From Streptomyces gilvus (GTDB taxonomy: Bacteria > Actinomycetota > Actinomycetes > Streptomycetales > Streptomycetaceae): DNA of 61,147 nucleotides. The stretch is from assembly GCF_022513565.1 (NCBI RefSeq), contig NZ_JAKWBE010000039.1, positions 1-61,147 on the forward strand. Reading direction: 5' to 3'. Made by a program: the position numbers and the translations under genes. Under the pieces are notes generated by a model. The model made no database searches. It saw only the letters and a list, made by a program, of their open reading frames with translations, and was not told the origin of the DNA. This document shows positions 61,051 to 61,147 of the stretch, one piece after another; position 1 is the first letter of the stretch, and the number at the start of each line of letters is the position of its first letter.

Positions 61051-61147
61051 CCAGCCCATCGTCCCCATTACAGGTCATCGCCTCGATCCAGGGCCACGCT
61101 CCCACGCTCCACCACGACTACTGGGGCTGCTTCGCATGATCGCGTTA

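Overview
The window is high-GC DNA with dense GTG/ATG starts, four-base stop/start overlaps and many actinobacterial families (DUF397/DUF5753 pair, replication-relaxation protein, DUF2637/SpdB-like protein, BTAD and NB-ARC/TPR proteins). This points to Streptomyces or a close relative. Plasmid-type transfer genes, toxin-antitoxin pairs, IS debris and orphan defence genes suggest a large (probably linear) plasmid or an integrative conjugative element rather than core chromosome, although an initiator-type tRNA-Met and a SigB/F-like sigma gene are also present.

Left part (1-30.2 kb) is an accessory mosaic. It holds a replication-relaxation gene with two decayed copies in the window, a four-gene minus-strand operon of GHKL ATP-binding regulators, an XRE-DUF5753/DUF397 pair, tRNA-fMet, and a sigma-factor locus. 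In that locus an ISKra4-like element sits inside an ECF sigma gene, flanked by a readable 9-bp target duplication. Further right come a VapBC module, an NB-ARC/TPR (NLR-like) ATPase beside a small membrane protein that shares a glycine-rich motif with it, a HigBA-like module with a 34-bp palindromic operator, a DUF4236-TerD fusion, a truncated AbiEii-like nucleotidyltransferase, a SEC-C protein, an Mrr-like nuclease, a Fic protein, and a protein with a tandemly duplicated winged helix.

The control region (30.16-30.87 kb) separates that winged-helix gene from a co-directional block running to 59.8 kb. It contains nine TGCGCA hexamers in 194 bp, a perfect 45-bp palindrome built on TGGTCGG, and a 5' leader homologous to the leaders of the replication-relaxation genes at 0.9 and 2.5 kb.

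Right part (30.87-59.83 kb) is a transfer apparatus. First comes a Gram-positive type IV secretion set: TcpC/VirB8-like, small membrane proteins, VirB4-like ATPase, polytopic VirB6-like protein, SLT-NlpC/P60 wall hydrolase, and a VirD4-like coupling ATPase. Next come secreted and lipoproteins including an OmpA-like domain. Then a Tad/Flp pilus set follows: SAF/CpaB, CpaE, TadA, TadB, TadC, pilin-like, two TadE-like and one TadG-like protein. It ends with a 1159-residue membrane-LysM-BTAD protein and a DUF2637 protein. Stop/start overlaps through most of the block suggest the mating channel and the pilus are made together. The last kilobase holds a decayed IS5-type transposase and an Imm1-like immunity gene.
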